From the NCBI GenBank assembly GCA_963556145.1, contig OY744472.1:2046001-2110000 (forward strand): DNA of 64,000 bases, written 5' to 3'. Source of the DNA: Hygrocybe punicea (lineage: Eukaryota; Basidiomycota; Agaricomycetes; Agaricales; Hygrophoraceae). The notes beneath the pieces were generated by a model. The model searched no databases. It saw only the letters and a list, made by a program, of their open reading frames with translations, and was not told the origin of the DNA. Shown one piece after another: positions 1-12,185 of this stretch. Numbering within the stretch: position 1 is the stretch's first letter; each line of letters opens with the position of its first letter. The translations under genes and the position numbers were made by a program.

Positions 1-1706
1 AATTTCTTAGCGCAGCCCAACTGTGCTACGCGTTTCGAAGGTGGAACGATATTGGTGCGTGGTCTTCTGAAGTCTGCGCAGGACCCACCATTCATGAACA
101 TCTGTACCCGAAGACACCGCCAAGGACATTTATAAAAATGCCACGCTTGAGAAATTAGCACTTATCCAATTTGTCGTCAGGCATGAAGAGGCAGCCGCAC
201 ACCATTTGAATCTTTCGGAGGCTCATCTCGAGGTATGCCTGATCACCGGTAAGATGTAGAACCAATCCGATGACAATCATGATAGGAAATGCGTGATCTT
301 CTGGGACGAATGCGCGACTTGAGTGGTTCGGCCCAACTAGCTTCCACTGAAATGACGATTCGCTTGGCAGACGGGCTTGATCATGTGCGTAAAGTCTCGT
401 TCTTTGTCGTAGATAGTCACCTCACGAGGATATATCATCCGCACAGAATCTTGAGCTCTTCAGGAACGCTGTATCGGAAGTTCAAAAACAGGGGAAAGAA
501 CATGGTCTGACTGTGGTTTCTCAGGTAGATTCAGTTGTCACAATGTCCATTACTCTGTGCACTGACCGTTGAGTTTGTGGTAGATGGATATGGCTCTTGA
601 GCAAGTCTTACACCGTGTAAGCACGCCTTGCTTCTTTTGTTATCCAGTCTTGATTCCTTGGATAACAGCACTCTGTCGCCCTGACGTCGCTCCTCCCCAC
701 TTTATCGACCACCTTCGCCTCCAATCTAGCCGATCTCTTTTCTCTAGTTCACCGGCAGAATCAAGATGCGCTCAGCCTGGCTGTAAGGCCTTCCATTCCC
801 ACCCTAATTATCTCAAAACATTGATGACGTGTTGTGGACCTTTCTTTAGAATGAAGTGAACCAGACATGGAAATCCCTCAGCACCTCCTTTATTAGCCTC
901 CATCAATCTATTTCACAGCTTGTCTACATGACCACTTCCGCTACGGATGCTCTCTTAGCGCACACAAGGGCCGCTCATGCTTCACATGCATTGCAAACTG
1001 AGGCCAATCATGCCGCCGCAAACTTGGTGGATACGATATCTCAATTACGAGATGTTGCGCATGCCGAAATGGTGTGGATCAATGAGACCGGCGGTGAAGT
1101 CAGGCAGAGGGGTCTGCGGTGGGAGAGGACAAGGTGGGGATGGAGCTGGGAGGCGTTTAAGTGGGTTGCGGAAGTTATTTGGCGGGGTAAAGTTCATTTC
1201 TTCTAGATATACGAGATGCTGAAATTCTCTTCGGGAGTAGTGAATCCATCAAGCTTAGAGGTCACGAATCGTCTCCTAATTTTTCGTCTGGCTTTTCTGT
1301 TGGTGAACATTCTTCGTTATATGTTTCATGCAGTATTTTCTGCCTGGATGGTCAGATATCAACTCTCCATCCGTTTCTTTTCTGTTTACTCACACAATCA
1401 ATTTCCAGAGCTGCTGCTTCTTACTGATCATCTCCTCTCGGAAATGTTTTTCAAAATTGACACAACTCCCCTCTGCGTATGTGTATCTCTCTTCATTTTT
1501 CCGTTCTGCCATCACCCAATTGTCACGGTAGCCCTGTCAGTTTGGCTCCCAAGGTCACCCATGCTCTCAATCAACCCAGAATCCGACATCAAACTCCGAC
1601 ATCAGTTGGATCTTATCATTATCAGTATCCTAGCACATATCGTTGTCGGACCCATCACATTTCCCGCATACCCGATAGACTCTGTAACCCCATTGCTGTA
1701 TCCTAA
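1..1706 (+). CDS. KAR5-like nuclear fusion (karyogamy) protein, 5' end cut off by the window
   Basis: Multi-exon gene entering from the left edge. Exon joins seen: exon to 54, then 114-232, 286-393, about 438-524, and others on to a stop at 1704-1706. The joined reading gives QLCYAFRRWNDI then DTAKDIYKNATLEKLALI, followed by Leu-rich helical stretches (DLLGRMRDLSGSAQLAS, LELFRNAVSEVQKQGKE) and a long coiled-coil-like exon from about 850 containing HAEMVWINETGG. Hydrophobic segments encoded near 1270-1350 (LLIFRLAFLLVNILRYMF) look like the C-terminal membrane spans. From memory, this order matches fungal Kar5/Tht1, which acts in the nuclear envelope and ER during nuclear fusion. Introns are about 45-60 bp with GT-AG ends. 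A generic coiled-coil membrane protein is the alternative. The exons between 600 and 850 and after 1350 are not resolved. Confidence 0.62.
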
Positions 1707-2013
1707 TGCTGAACGCCATCACACCCAGGACTTGGCTCCAATTTCCCTCACGTCGACAAAGTTTTCTTCTAGCAGTTTGTATCCGTATTCATTCCATCCC
1801 TCGCGTGTTTTGCACAATTGTATCCTATTCGCCGAAAGGTTTTTACTTCACTAAAATATCAACCATTCTGAACGCTGCCCAAGGTGAGGATTACCTTTGC
1901 ATTCAGTAGGATTTCTGATTGCAAGATGGAGAGATTTCATCGCGCCGGTTCCCGTGCGCGGTGGCACGCGTTCAAGTTGAAATTACTACGATCACGTGAA
2001 TTCCTCAGACAAA
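1707..2013. other. Intergenic stretch, presumed promoter of the CCCH-RBR gene
   Basis: Between the KAR5-like stop and the first plausible ATG (2014) of the next gene there is T/C-rich sequence without a convincing exon. It probably holds the 3' end of the first transcript and the promoter of the second. No distinct regulatory motif was recognised. Confidence 0.4.
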
Positions 2014-5000
2014 ATGTCAAATACGCAAAGCAACTCCGCATTCCAGAATAACTACATAGACACTGAGCGGCAAACAGCTCGGATTTGGCCCATTGGCAGA
2101 GTGGGCTGCAGTGACGTTTGTTCTCCATATTGTTGCGCAAAGCTGACACGATTACACATTTGGATTCTTCCGCTTCGCGATCTATGATTGACAACTGCCA
2201 TCGCACTGGCTTGATCTGGGCAGAGGGCTCTGGTGACCGGAACGCTGATATAAGTTGTAAAGGTTCCTCGACTATTCATCCTGTGAGTACCCTTATCGTA
2301 GCTCCTAAACCTCGTTGAACATCTGTTCTCTTGATAGGTCCTCCAATCCATGTTTGATTACGCTCAAAAAATTATCCCTGGTCTTCCAAATCGCCCCGAA
2401 TTCATTACTGAACCAAATGCCACCAATGATTGTTTCTCCCGACCAGGCCCTGCTCGCATACGCTTCCCGCCGCTCCTGAATGCCTCTCCCCCAACTTCTT
2501 TTCACGACCCTTTACTGGTGCGCACAACGGTTAATTTCATACCCCCCCTCTTCGTTGAATGTAAACTTACAGACACCGTCTCTACGGACGCCTTCTCAAC
2601 TCATATACCCTTCGCCACAAGTATCATCAGCAGGATCTGACCATCCAAACTATGGGCCATCTAATTCATCAGTATGTGGTTTACTATCCAAAACGTTACA
2701 TCTGACTAAACGGTTCTGACAAGAAACGCCCATTGAACTACCGGAATAATGTAAAGGAAGTCTGTATTAATTTTTTGCACAATCGGTGTAATCGTGGCCA
2801 AGACTGTCCTCGCATCCACGAAACTCAAGATGTATCGATAAATCATATTCGAATCACAACTGGCTCCCAGGCCGGTCCCCCCTCCTATTTCAAATATCTC
2901 CCCGTCTCTAATTATGTTTCGTTAACTTACATGCAGGTCGAACATCCATCAATGAACAACAACAACCATCCAAATTTTAACTCCACTCCGGGATGTGGAT
3001 CAGACCTTCAAACCCAAAATAAGCATGTTTCTCCGGTAAATATCCGACCAATGTTTTCCCACACAGGTGGGGTGTTGACTTTGGTCTATAGTCCCCTGCG
3101 TGGAAAACACAAATCTGCCGTAAATCCTTGCAAAACCAATGTCCGCATGGTCCCCATTGTAAGTTTATCCATCCATATCGAGAACACCATTTACCCAACC
3201 GCCCGACAAACTTGACGGTCAGTATCCATAATTCAAGTTAAATTTTATATACCGATTTTATTTGACTAGTTGGATGAGGCGTCGAACGGCTGTCTGCCTG
3301 ACACTACCACCCCCATGAGCAAGAACGTGGATCTTGCCCAGCCGGATTCCCAATTTTCCGTAAGTAAATTTTTTGAGCAATCTATTTACCCAATATGCCT
3401 CGTCCAAATGTCCGCTACCCAATGTTTAAGCTTGCGACATGCTTAAACAGGGCAAAGGATATATTATGATACTCGTTGCTGCATCGATCATCCCGTTGTG
3501 ACGATGCAAGTTGGGTTTCCTGCCGGTTCACCGCAGCGTATCGGATAACATCTGTTCTCAACCGCGTTTTGTCGTGATTCCAATTAGGAACTATCAAGCA
3601 GAAGTGGTCCCCCTCTGACATCGGATGAGCGCATGAGCTCACTCGTGAATTTGGATCCAAATTTTGACTCACAGTCTCAGCAAATCAACGCTTTCGAGGA
3701 GTCTATAACACACGTAGTCAAACTGCCAGCACCGAGACACCGTCAGAAGATGCGCCGATCTCCTAAGAGGCGTAGACAGGTATTTCTCTCTTGGGCACTT
3801 GATATTCATTCCTCATGCTCAACACAGAGAGCATCTCCTTCTGTCTTTGAAGAATCAAATCAGGCCTCAGACGTCTTTCCTACCTGCAGTGGGACACTCA
3901 ACGCTTCCTTGTTTGTCGACTCTCCAAACGCCTCCATGTATGTGGTCAAATTGCCTTCGCGCCACCGTCGTCAGAACGGGTTCCGCCGGATGGAGAATCG
4001 TATTGTAAACAAACAACAATGGGATCCCGGTACCGATTCTGAACAAAGCCGTAACAGAAAGCACAGCGAGGTATCCGACACCAGCACAGATTCTTGCTCT
4101 GTAAGTGGCATTTGTTCCCCAGGAGACATCATTAACAGACATGTAGGATATTTTCTCGAACGCTTCTTCAGCCTTGTCATCTCCGTCATCGACTTGTCCA
4201 GAAAGCCTTGCAGCAACAACCGTGAATGAGGACCGTGTTTTTATGGGCCACCGAATCTGCTGGCATTGGGCCCGCGGCCGCTGTCAGCAAGGCAACAATT
4301 GCCATTTCAGACATTGCGAGGTGACTGGGACTTGTCTGGCAATCGTTGACTACTTCGTTGAATTCCAGCCTGTATAGGATACGACACTGAAGGCGCCGCA
4401 CGTCAAAAGATCAGAGAATTTGCTTCTATGCGCCAAGCCAGTGACTTCACATGTCCGTCCAGAAAACACCTCCAAAAATCGTTGGACAAGCAATGCCGAT
4501 TGTAGTTCAACAGATCCAACTCACCAAGGTCGTTGGGGCCTAATTTTGGTGAGATTCTCAACCTCGTACAACTAGTTTTTTACTCACAACGGCGCTAGGA
4601 ACAAAAGGACGCGGCGAAAGTTTTTCAGTCATCCCCCACGCATCCTAATAAATCACAAGAAAATCTGACCGTAAATATCTCCAAACATTCGAGGGTGAAG
4701 TTTGGTCCAGGGTTTGAAGTGCAGGATGTTACGACGGGTTTCGAGTCCCGTTGGATCCTCGTCAAAAACATCCCATCCTCCGTGACTATGGACGCGGTAA
4801 CTCAGATTTTGGAACCGTTTGGACAAGTGACGGACATGAGATACGCTGAGCGGAGCTGTACGTCGGTCAGGGCACAATTTGCCAATTTCTCAGAAGCTGT
4901 GCAAGCGGCCACGATCCTAAATGGTGCTCAGGTATTTGACCAGACGATTACCACATGCCTCACCATGAACAATACAAGGAGCGCCAATGGCACTTTGAAG

Positions 5001-6746
5001 GACACATCTGTCCTGCTGTTATGGGAGGCTCCAGAGTGTGTCGGATACGCAGGTTACGCAAGCCTCTCAGAGGCGATGACGGCGATTTCGGCTACCAACA
5101 TTCTGTTACGAGGCTCATTTGTTACCGCTACTCTTCACCGAGGCCTCCCTGCCATTGGTGCCTTCGATGTTCGTTTCCATGGCCTCCCGCCAAATGCAAT
5201 GTCCAAAGACGTGGAGAGCTTCGGCCAGCCGGAGGCTGTAATGTTGGAACGACCTAATTATGTTTCCCTTGATGGCGCAGTGAAAGCCATTCGAGCGTTA
5301 CTCGAAGAGTTAGGTGAGGTAACGTTTGAAATGGTGCCCCCGCCTCACAGGGAAGGGACTGTGCGCGCATGGGCAACTTTCGCCTCCCCGCAGATCGCAA
5401 AGGCTGCTGCTGAATACATGAACGGTTGGCACCAGTTTTTGACCAGCAGATGTAAACTCCGGGCCTTTCACATGAAGACCATTTCGTACACACTCTCTCT
5501 GGAAACGTACCTCAAGATTGCTAATGACATCGACCTTCTTCGCGAGGCAGTGTGGAAGCGCTTTGGCCATGGCACTTGCCTCAGGGTTAAAAGAGATCAT
5601 CTCTGTCCCGACACCCCTGTTTACCTGAAGCTGTCTGGGGACAATCTGAAAGATTTAGGATGGCTAAAATCGGAGACGGAGGCTATTCTTCGTGGAGAGA
5701 TAATCAGACAGGATGGAAAAGCTACTTGGGATCGGTTTTTCAGTCAGCCTGTTGGAAGAACATACCTCGACGACCTAGCGCATCAGCACCCTTCTGTTTC
5801 CATTCGAACGGACCCCGGTAGACGCCATATTACCGTGTTAGGGCCTTCCTCACAACGAGCAACGATACGTGACCAAATACTGCATAAAATCGCTGAATTG
5901 AAGCGACAAAAAGTCCGCGTCATCCCTCTGGCAGGGAGATTATTTGGTTTTTTCATGAGCGTTGACTTGCTGGATCTACAACGTCGACTTGGACCCGAAA
6001 ACGTTGTCTTGGATTATCTGGGCCGAACTCTCAGAATACGCGGGAATGACAAGGCCTTCGAATTAGCTCAACAGGCTGTACGGCGAGCGGAAGAGGATCA
6101 AGGAAAAGCACGTCAGGACGTGGTTGAATGTCCTGTTTGTTTCCACGAAGTTTCCTCTCCAGTAACTCTAGAATGCGGCCATTCGTGGTGTAAGGCTTGC
6201 CTTTGTGGGTATCTCGCTGCCGCTGTCGACAACAAACTCTTCCCGTTGACATGCCTTGGGAATGACGCAAGCTGTCCTCAGCTTGTCTCCATCACCACCG
6301 CTCATGAAATTCTGCCTGCGAGGGATTTCGACGCTGTCGTGCATGCATCATTCACCGCCTACGTCCACTCTCGTCCGGATGACTTTCACTACTGTCCGAC
6401 TCCCGACTGCCATCAAATATATCGAGTTGGTCCCCAGAACACTGTGCTGCAGTGTCCTTCATGTCTGATCCGGATTTGCCCCAGTTGTCACGTGGAGTAT
6501 CATGACGGGCTAGAGTGCGCAGATCGCAATGGAAGTGGCGAAAAGAAGTTCCAGGAGTGGACCAAGGAACATGATGTCAAGTACTGTCCAGGATGCAGAG
6601 CACCGATTGAGCGGAGTGAAGGCTGTAATCATATGACCTGCACACTTTGCCATACTCATATTTGCTGGGTGTGTATGAAGACTTTCCCAAAAGGAGACGG
6701 CATCTACGAACATATGCGTCGGCAGCATGGCGGCATCGGCATTTAA
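2014..6746 (+). CDS. CCCH zinc-finger and RRM-like protein with a C-terminal RBR E3 ubiquitin ligase module
   Basis: Many-exon gene on the + strand. Three CCCH fingers with C-x7-C-x5-C-x3-H spacing are encoded at about 2761-2820 (CINFLHNRCNRGQDCPRIH), 3110-3165 (CRKSLQNQCPHGPHCKFIH) and 4258-4317 (CWHWARGRCQQGNNCHFRH), separated by short introns and Ser-rich linkers. The last exon starts near 4600 and is open to the stop at 6744-6746. It encodes an RRM-like fold (RWILVKNIPSSVTMDAV, from about 4741), then RING1 (CPVCFHEVSSPVTLECGH, about 6127), an IBR (YCPTPDCHQIY, about 6391) and RING2 (YCPGCRAPIERSEGCNHMTC, about 6583). In RBR ligases the Cys in GCNHM (codon 6624-6626) carries the ubiquitin thioester, and here it is intact. 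The fingers and RRM suggest an RNA-linked ligase. The exact start and the first two splice joins are unsure. Confidence 0.85.
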
Positions 6747-7144
6747 CGAATTATTCGTTTCGGAAGGAGGACTTTGTACCGTTATTACGTGTAAACTTTA
6801 TTTATTGTATTCTTTCCAGATTCATCTGTATTTACACAAAAGAGCCTATGAGGGTCCTTGTTGGACAAAATGATTATCCTTGAAATTGCTGAATAAACTT
6901 TAAACACCATCAATTATCTTTGCACGACACCAACTCCATTTGCACTCCAACAGATTCAATTCACACGACTTCACCTTAACTTCTTACACTTCTGTTTTGC
7001 TTCGCACTCTTCCTTCTTTACTTCGTACGCTTGTGCTTTCACTTTGCACACTCCACTTTCACTTTGAACACTTGCCCTTTCCACTTCGTACACTCCAAGC
7101 CGTGATTTCACACTCCAGAGACAAATAAATATTTAATTATTATT
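6747..7144. other. 3' flank of the RBR gene and degenerate CACTTTC-type repeats
   Basis: AATAAA-like signals lie near 6892 and 7125. Between about 6950 and 7100 the sequence repeats imperfect 11-13 bp units built on CACTTTCACTTTG or ACTTCGTACAC. No gene seen. Confidence 0.5.
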
Positions 7145-7440
7145 AATACTCTGAATATATTATTATTGACACTTGCCTTTGCTACCACCAACGCGCCCCC
7201 CAACTCGCCTCCGCCACACTCACATTCAACAACGACGGGAACGAGGACTACTACAATGACGGCGACGATTCGCGCCAAGCACGCCCCCCTGCACGCCCTC
7301 AAAACCGAGCAGGAGCGCCCCCGAGATTTTCGACCAACGGCCTCAATCAGCGGAACTAACGGTGGCGGACCGAGCGCACAGCAACGAAGATGACGAGGGC
7401 GATGTGGAGAGTCGCTCACGACGAAGGCGATCCATATGGG
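7145..7440 (+). other. Possible exon remnant encoding an Asn/Asp/Gly-rich and basic segment
   Basis: One frame reads NDGNEDYYNDGDDSRQ, and another at about 7392-7440 reads DDEGDVESRSRRRRSIWEIYG. The style resembles the acidic exon remnants at 15.0, 26.15, 29.5 and 47.1 kb. It ends just before the left end of the integrase/HECT transposon. It may be part of the sequence the transposon landed in. Function unknown. Confidence 0.25.
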
Positions 7441-7462
7441 AAATATATGGTACATGTCACTG

Positions 7463-7533
7463 TTGCCCAAACATCTGTTGACATACATGTAATGCAGTAA
7501 TCCACCGAAGACGATGAGCCTCCACTGTGCAAG
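7463..7533 (+). repeat. Left terminal inverted repeat of the integrase/HECT transposon
   Basis: Read from TTGCCCAAACATCTG inward to CTCCACTGTGCAAG. It aligns with the reverse complement of 13897-13969 over its full length, with a perfect 18-base core at 7494-7511. Confidence 0.8.
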
Positions 7534-8483
7534 GAAGACTATTATCAAGCTGAGAGTTGAGGTAGTTTTATTCCGATCGGTATGTTTTCACTTGCCTATA
7601 AATCCCAATCTAACAGCGGTCATTTGAAGATTCACTGACTTCTTCAACCTGTCCGTCGAGTGGGATCACCTACCCTCTGAAATCTGGTTCTCCTGTGTCG
7701 ACGACAACGGTATGATTCAATTTTCCTGTCTAGAAACAATTTCGTGCCGCTGAATCTTTCATTTCCGACGTCATTTTAGACTACAACCACAACCAGCTCG
7801 GCGAGTGGCTCGTTGAGTTCATTGATTCATCTATGGTGACACGAGCAGGTGCTTACCTGTGTGGGAATGAGAGCAAGTGGAGGACCTGGAGGTGCAAGAC
7901 AACAAGGAGGAGTGAGTAGAATAGGTGGGACCCAATACAACCGTTGTGTACCAGACGCTGGCCGTTTACAATGACTATTGTGAAATCATCCATCAAATCG
8001 GAGCCAACGCAAATTGAGCGGGAAGTGAACAAGGATATTAAGACCCTTTCACTCGTTTTTGAAGCACCTCGTTGGCGTTTCATAGTGAAAACTTACTTGC
8101 CGCTCGCATGTTTACAAGTCTAGGTTGTTGTACATACATACAGGTCAATGATCAGTGATACGGGTTCTGTGAAGGAGGTGCATGTACGAGTGAACGCTAT
8201 AGAAACAGTAGTTGTGATGCAGTGAGTGTGAAGGACATGGTATGTGATTGGTGGGGGTATGGTGGTCGAACGCAGTCAGAGAATGTCGGATACAGTGTTT
8301 TGAAGGGTGTAGGACTCGGATGTGGATGCAGCGCTACACAGTTCTGTAGGGTTTGCTGATGATTGGTACATGATGCATTACGGGTGTGTGAATGTGCTCG
8401 GCAGGTTTACTAGCACCATAGAACCAGTCAGTAAAAGAAATCTAGTAAAATCAGAGTTAACTGACGAAATACAATATTGGCAT

Positions 8484-11400
8484 CTACACTTTGTTGAAAG
8501 TCTCTGAACCGCTCTCGAGGATCTGTGCAATGGGGAATATGCCTTGATGAATCCAACTGTCGAAATCAGAAATGGCAGTTGGTTCGTCAGGCACAGGAGC
8601 ATTGAGGATGTCCACCAGACCAAGCGTGACTGGGAGATCCGCATAATAGAAGCAGCTATGGAACCATAATGGTTGCGCTGGGATCTGTTATCACTGGCTG
8701 TCAGCGTTGTCACAAACGTAACAAGGCTTGCTTGCCTTCCAGTCTGCTGGAGCATCAGCAGGCCTCGTGTGGTTGTTTGCAAACCGCCTGACAAACTGGA
8801 TCTGAAGATAAAGAGTCATAGAAATCATCAATGATTCACCATAACCAACACACCTCCATATCGCGTGCAGGTAAAGCCAGAAAAATGGATCCACTCATGA
8901 GCGATGCAAACTGACGAGCCCGGAATCCAGGATCCTTCTTAGCCTCTCCTCGTAGTTCTTGGTTGATCAGACTGTTATAGACCGGTAGGTCAAGATGGCC
9001 ACAACCATGTAGATAGCGCTGGAAATGTTTCTTGAACCGCTCGGCCAAAAGGCGTAGACGAAGACCATCATAAGGTACATTTTCTTCAAGTTCTGGTGTG
9101 CCGGCATGTAAAATGGGAAGAAACGCATTGTCAGCTATATGAGGGAAAATGACCCGCTCCAGGACTTGATTGGGTTCCGTGATACGACGACAATACAGTT
9201 GTTTCATCAGAAATCTTCCGGATGACATTCTAAATGCCTGAATGATGCATGTCAGACAATTATCAAAATGTTAAGATATAGAACGTACTGCGGATGCATC
9301 AGGAATACTGTCAGATATCTTGACGAACAGTCCTTCATTGAATGCCGCAACTTCAGTAGCCTCCAGTTTCCCAACAAGAGTATCATGGAAAACAAGTGAC
9401 CGGAGAGCCTGCAACTGAGAGGCCTCAAAGTCGGAGACATCCTGGTACTAGCAATACTGGTGTCAGAAGTTTCAAACAAAGCACATCGTTCTCAACAAAT
9501 ACCTCAATGTTCAGGTTTGCCAACAAAGACAGGTTTGTGCTTGTGGCCGGTACAGGTGAGTTGTCGGTGGGCCAATCTGAAAACATTCTTGCAGTTAAAG
9601 GAGCCACGGCTGCGATGAATTGCTGATCTTGTAGTACGTGATTACCCTGAAGGATGCTGGAAAGAAGAAATGGCGAAATTGGATCGGGGCTTATGCCATG
9701 GAAAATAGCTATCATAATGAGGGTTGCGAAAGACTTGATCTGGATTCGGCGCTGTGGGGTAGAGTCCAATCTTGGTGCCAACGTGTAGTACCCCTCATCC
9801 AGTGTACAGCGCCAAAACCTGGCGTCCATGGTCATCTTCTGAATTGCTGCCTTGAGCACAGATCGAACTACTCCATCACCAGTTCCTTCACCCCTGAAAA
9901 CAGTGAGAATGCGCAGAATTGCAAACTCAGGATCAAAAAACTCACACGTGGAAGGTGACATTGCTTTTGAAAAACATAGAAGCGATGGAAGAATTGTTCA
10001 TAGTTTTGACCCCCAATTCAACCCGACGCTCACGGGTCAGGTTCTGATGACCAGAATACAGTGCAACAACTAATTCGAGAAGGCCCTGTGCTGCCGAGTC
10101 AATATCATGAGCCTTCAAGAAAAACTGATGGTCCATTTCATCCAACAGATCAATACGGCATTCGAGATCAGTCTGCCAGGATAAAAACGAGGGGTGCCAG
10201 GCATCTGGAAGGGACTGCAGATCAAGGTGGCCTGACACAGGAGATAAAGGCACATCCGGTGGTGGAGAAGGCGTGTCAGGGAAGAACAGAACTTCTTGGT
10301 TTAGGAAGCGGGGAGAAATGTGAAATCCTGGTGAGTTCTGTTCAGAATCAGAAGCCAGAGTACTGACAAATGAAGCTGGCGTATTTAAACTGGATGACGA
10401 TGCTGATGTGGAACCGGAAGCGAGAGTACTGGCAGAGGAAGCAGGAGATATCCGTACAGCAGACGACAAAACAGAAGCCAACAATGGTGCGTCAGCAGAA
10501 ACAGCAGTGGAAGATATTGGGGTAGTAGAAGCATTGGTATGTGGCACAAACGATGACCCCAGGAGAGGAGGATGCACAGGTTCACCCGTCGAGCCATTTG
10601 TGTTGGATGAAGCACTAGGACAGGACTCGAAGCAGGAGGGTGGTTCGCTTTCAGTTAATTCATTAATGGAATTTGTCAGGAATCCATGTACTGCTCGTGA
10701 GGCAAAGCAAGGATGTGGTTGTGCGAGCAACGGTTCAATGGGACCTTGAACTATCCCAAAGGCCGGATCTATGCAAATGCAATGTTTATAAGGAAATGAC
10801 AATCCGATGAAACTGGCGCACAAATTATAAGCAGTGGCCTATCCTGCAGCGGGTTCTTGACTTTCCGAAATGAATTTGAAGAAAGATAACCGAGCGTCAT
10901 TTCGTTGTAACGCAAACTGGCTGGACTGAGTTTCTGATATGGTCCCAACCCTCGCGGGTTGATGCTGTATCCAACCGAAGCCAGACTCCAGGTCAGCCTC
11001 TGGAAGTTCTCTTGATCTACCAGGTTGTCTACCAAACCATTTGTTGCAGCAAGGACAGCAGGATACGGAGGAAGCGCAATGTGATTGTCGGAACAATGGG
11101 AAATAATTTCACGATTCAGGTGAGCAGTGATGTTATCGTCAGGTGAACCGCTATACTGAATATTAAAAAAGAGATTACATGCTTGAAAGTGCTGGATTTG
11201 CAGAGTTAACTTCGTTGTTGCATTGAAAATATGGGGCGTTGGTGGACAGTCTTCGGGATGGAATGCTACGCCATTAGCAAGCTGAACATGCTAATGTTAC
11301 ATGATCTAATATAGTTGGTATACGGCTGACTCACAGGATACGGATACAATAAAACATCGAAATAAACTATTTGAACAGACGAACTTGAGGCTGTGGAATT

Positions 11401-11601
11401 TGATGCAACAGTAGCAGGAAATGCATGACGAGGTCGGTGCTGAGTAATACGTGTTGAATTTGAGGGGCGAGAACTGAAATCTGGTAGAGCTCGAGTTGGA
11501 ACTTGCTGGCGATGCGACTGGTAAGCTGCAACTCTCCGGTCATTGACAGAACCAGAGAGTGGAGGCTGTGAAGGTGTCCACTGAGCTACAGGAGTAGACA
11601 T
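8484..11601 (-). CDS. HECT-like E3 ubiquitin ligase encoded by the transposon
   Basis: Multi-exon gene on the - strand. The chosen start MSTPVAQWTPSQPP (11601) opens a Ser/Pro-rich disordered region with VYFDVLLYPYP. Further exons read LANGVAFHPEDCPPTPH and an acidic/Ser-rich stretch (about 10250-10620). The HECT-like part is encoded at about 9961-9290: FRGEGTGDGVVRSVLKAAI, DEGYYTLAPRLDS, FATLIMIAIFHGISPDPISP and AAFNEGLFVKISD. These echo the HECT N-lobe pattern (a Gly-rich entry, a bulky-Tyr-x-Leu-x-Pro block, then the large helix). The exon at 9228-8836 (LERYL-like FQRYLHGCGHLD, LMSGSIFLALPA) and the tail near 8600-8484 would be the C-lobe. I could not pinpoint the catalytic Cys. It is divergent from the integrase gene with about 580 bp between starts. 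It may modify the transposase or host factors, which is inference. Confidence 0.5.
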
Positions 11602-12185
11602 TGTTGCAAATGGAGGCGGTGGAGGAATTGGTGCAAAGTTGCTTGGGTGTGAGCTGGCCGGCAGCAAATTTGATGTCAACCTGATTATCACACGAGATCA
11701 GTCATGAGTGCATGAGTTGTGGATGACCTGAAGGTAGTTACGTTTCATGTGTCAACCACAGCTGACCACATACACATGGAGTACGAGGAAGGGTTGGTTG
11801 ACTAGTCTGTATAATTTTTCAGCGGATGCATCAGAAACGAGTGTGAGGAATCTCACCACGTGAAAAGCAGAACAGGATGTTTGCCGACATCCTCCCTTGG
11901 CAGGCAACTCAGGCTCCACAGGGTGGGTGTGTAAACTGTAATAATGCCTGCAATAACATTCACTTTCTTGACGAACATCCTGGTTGACATGGTAAGCGCA
12001 ATGATTGAAAATGATATCAAAAGCATACAGTTGCATCGACGGGCACAAATTCAGCACAAATCCCTGAGCATTGTAGGCAGTTTCGACGTGGAGGAAGGGC
12101 CATGGGTGCCGATGGAAAATGACAACGCGCGACAGTCACAGTGACTAGACAGGAAGCGTCACTGTTGTGCCACCTACCTATCCTC
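11602..12185. promoter_or_regulatory. Divergent intergenic region between the ligase and integrase genes of the transposon
   Basis: About 580 bp separate the two outward-facing start codons, so both promoters should lie here. Short open stretches exist on both strands (for example a Cys-containing - strand frame near 11890-11960), and a first exon of either gene could hide here. No specific motif recognised. Confidence 0.35.
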
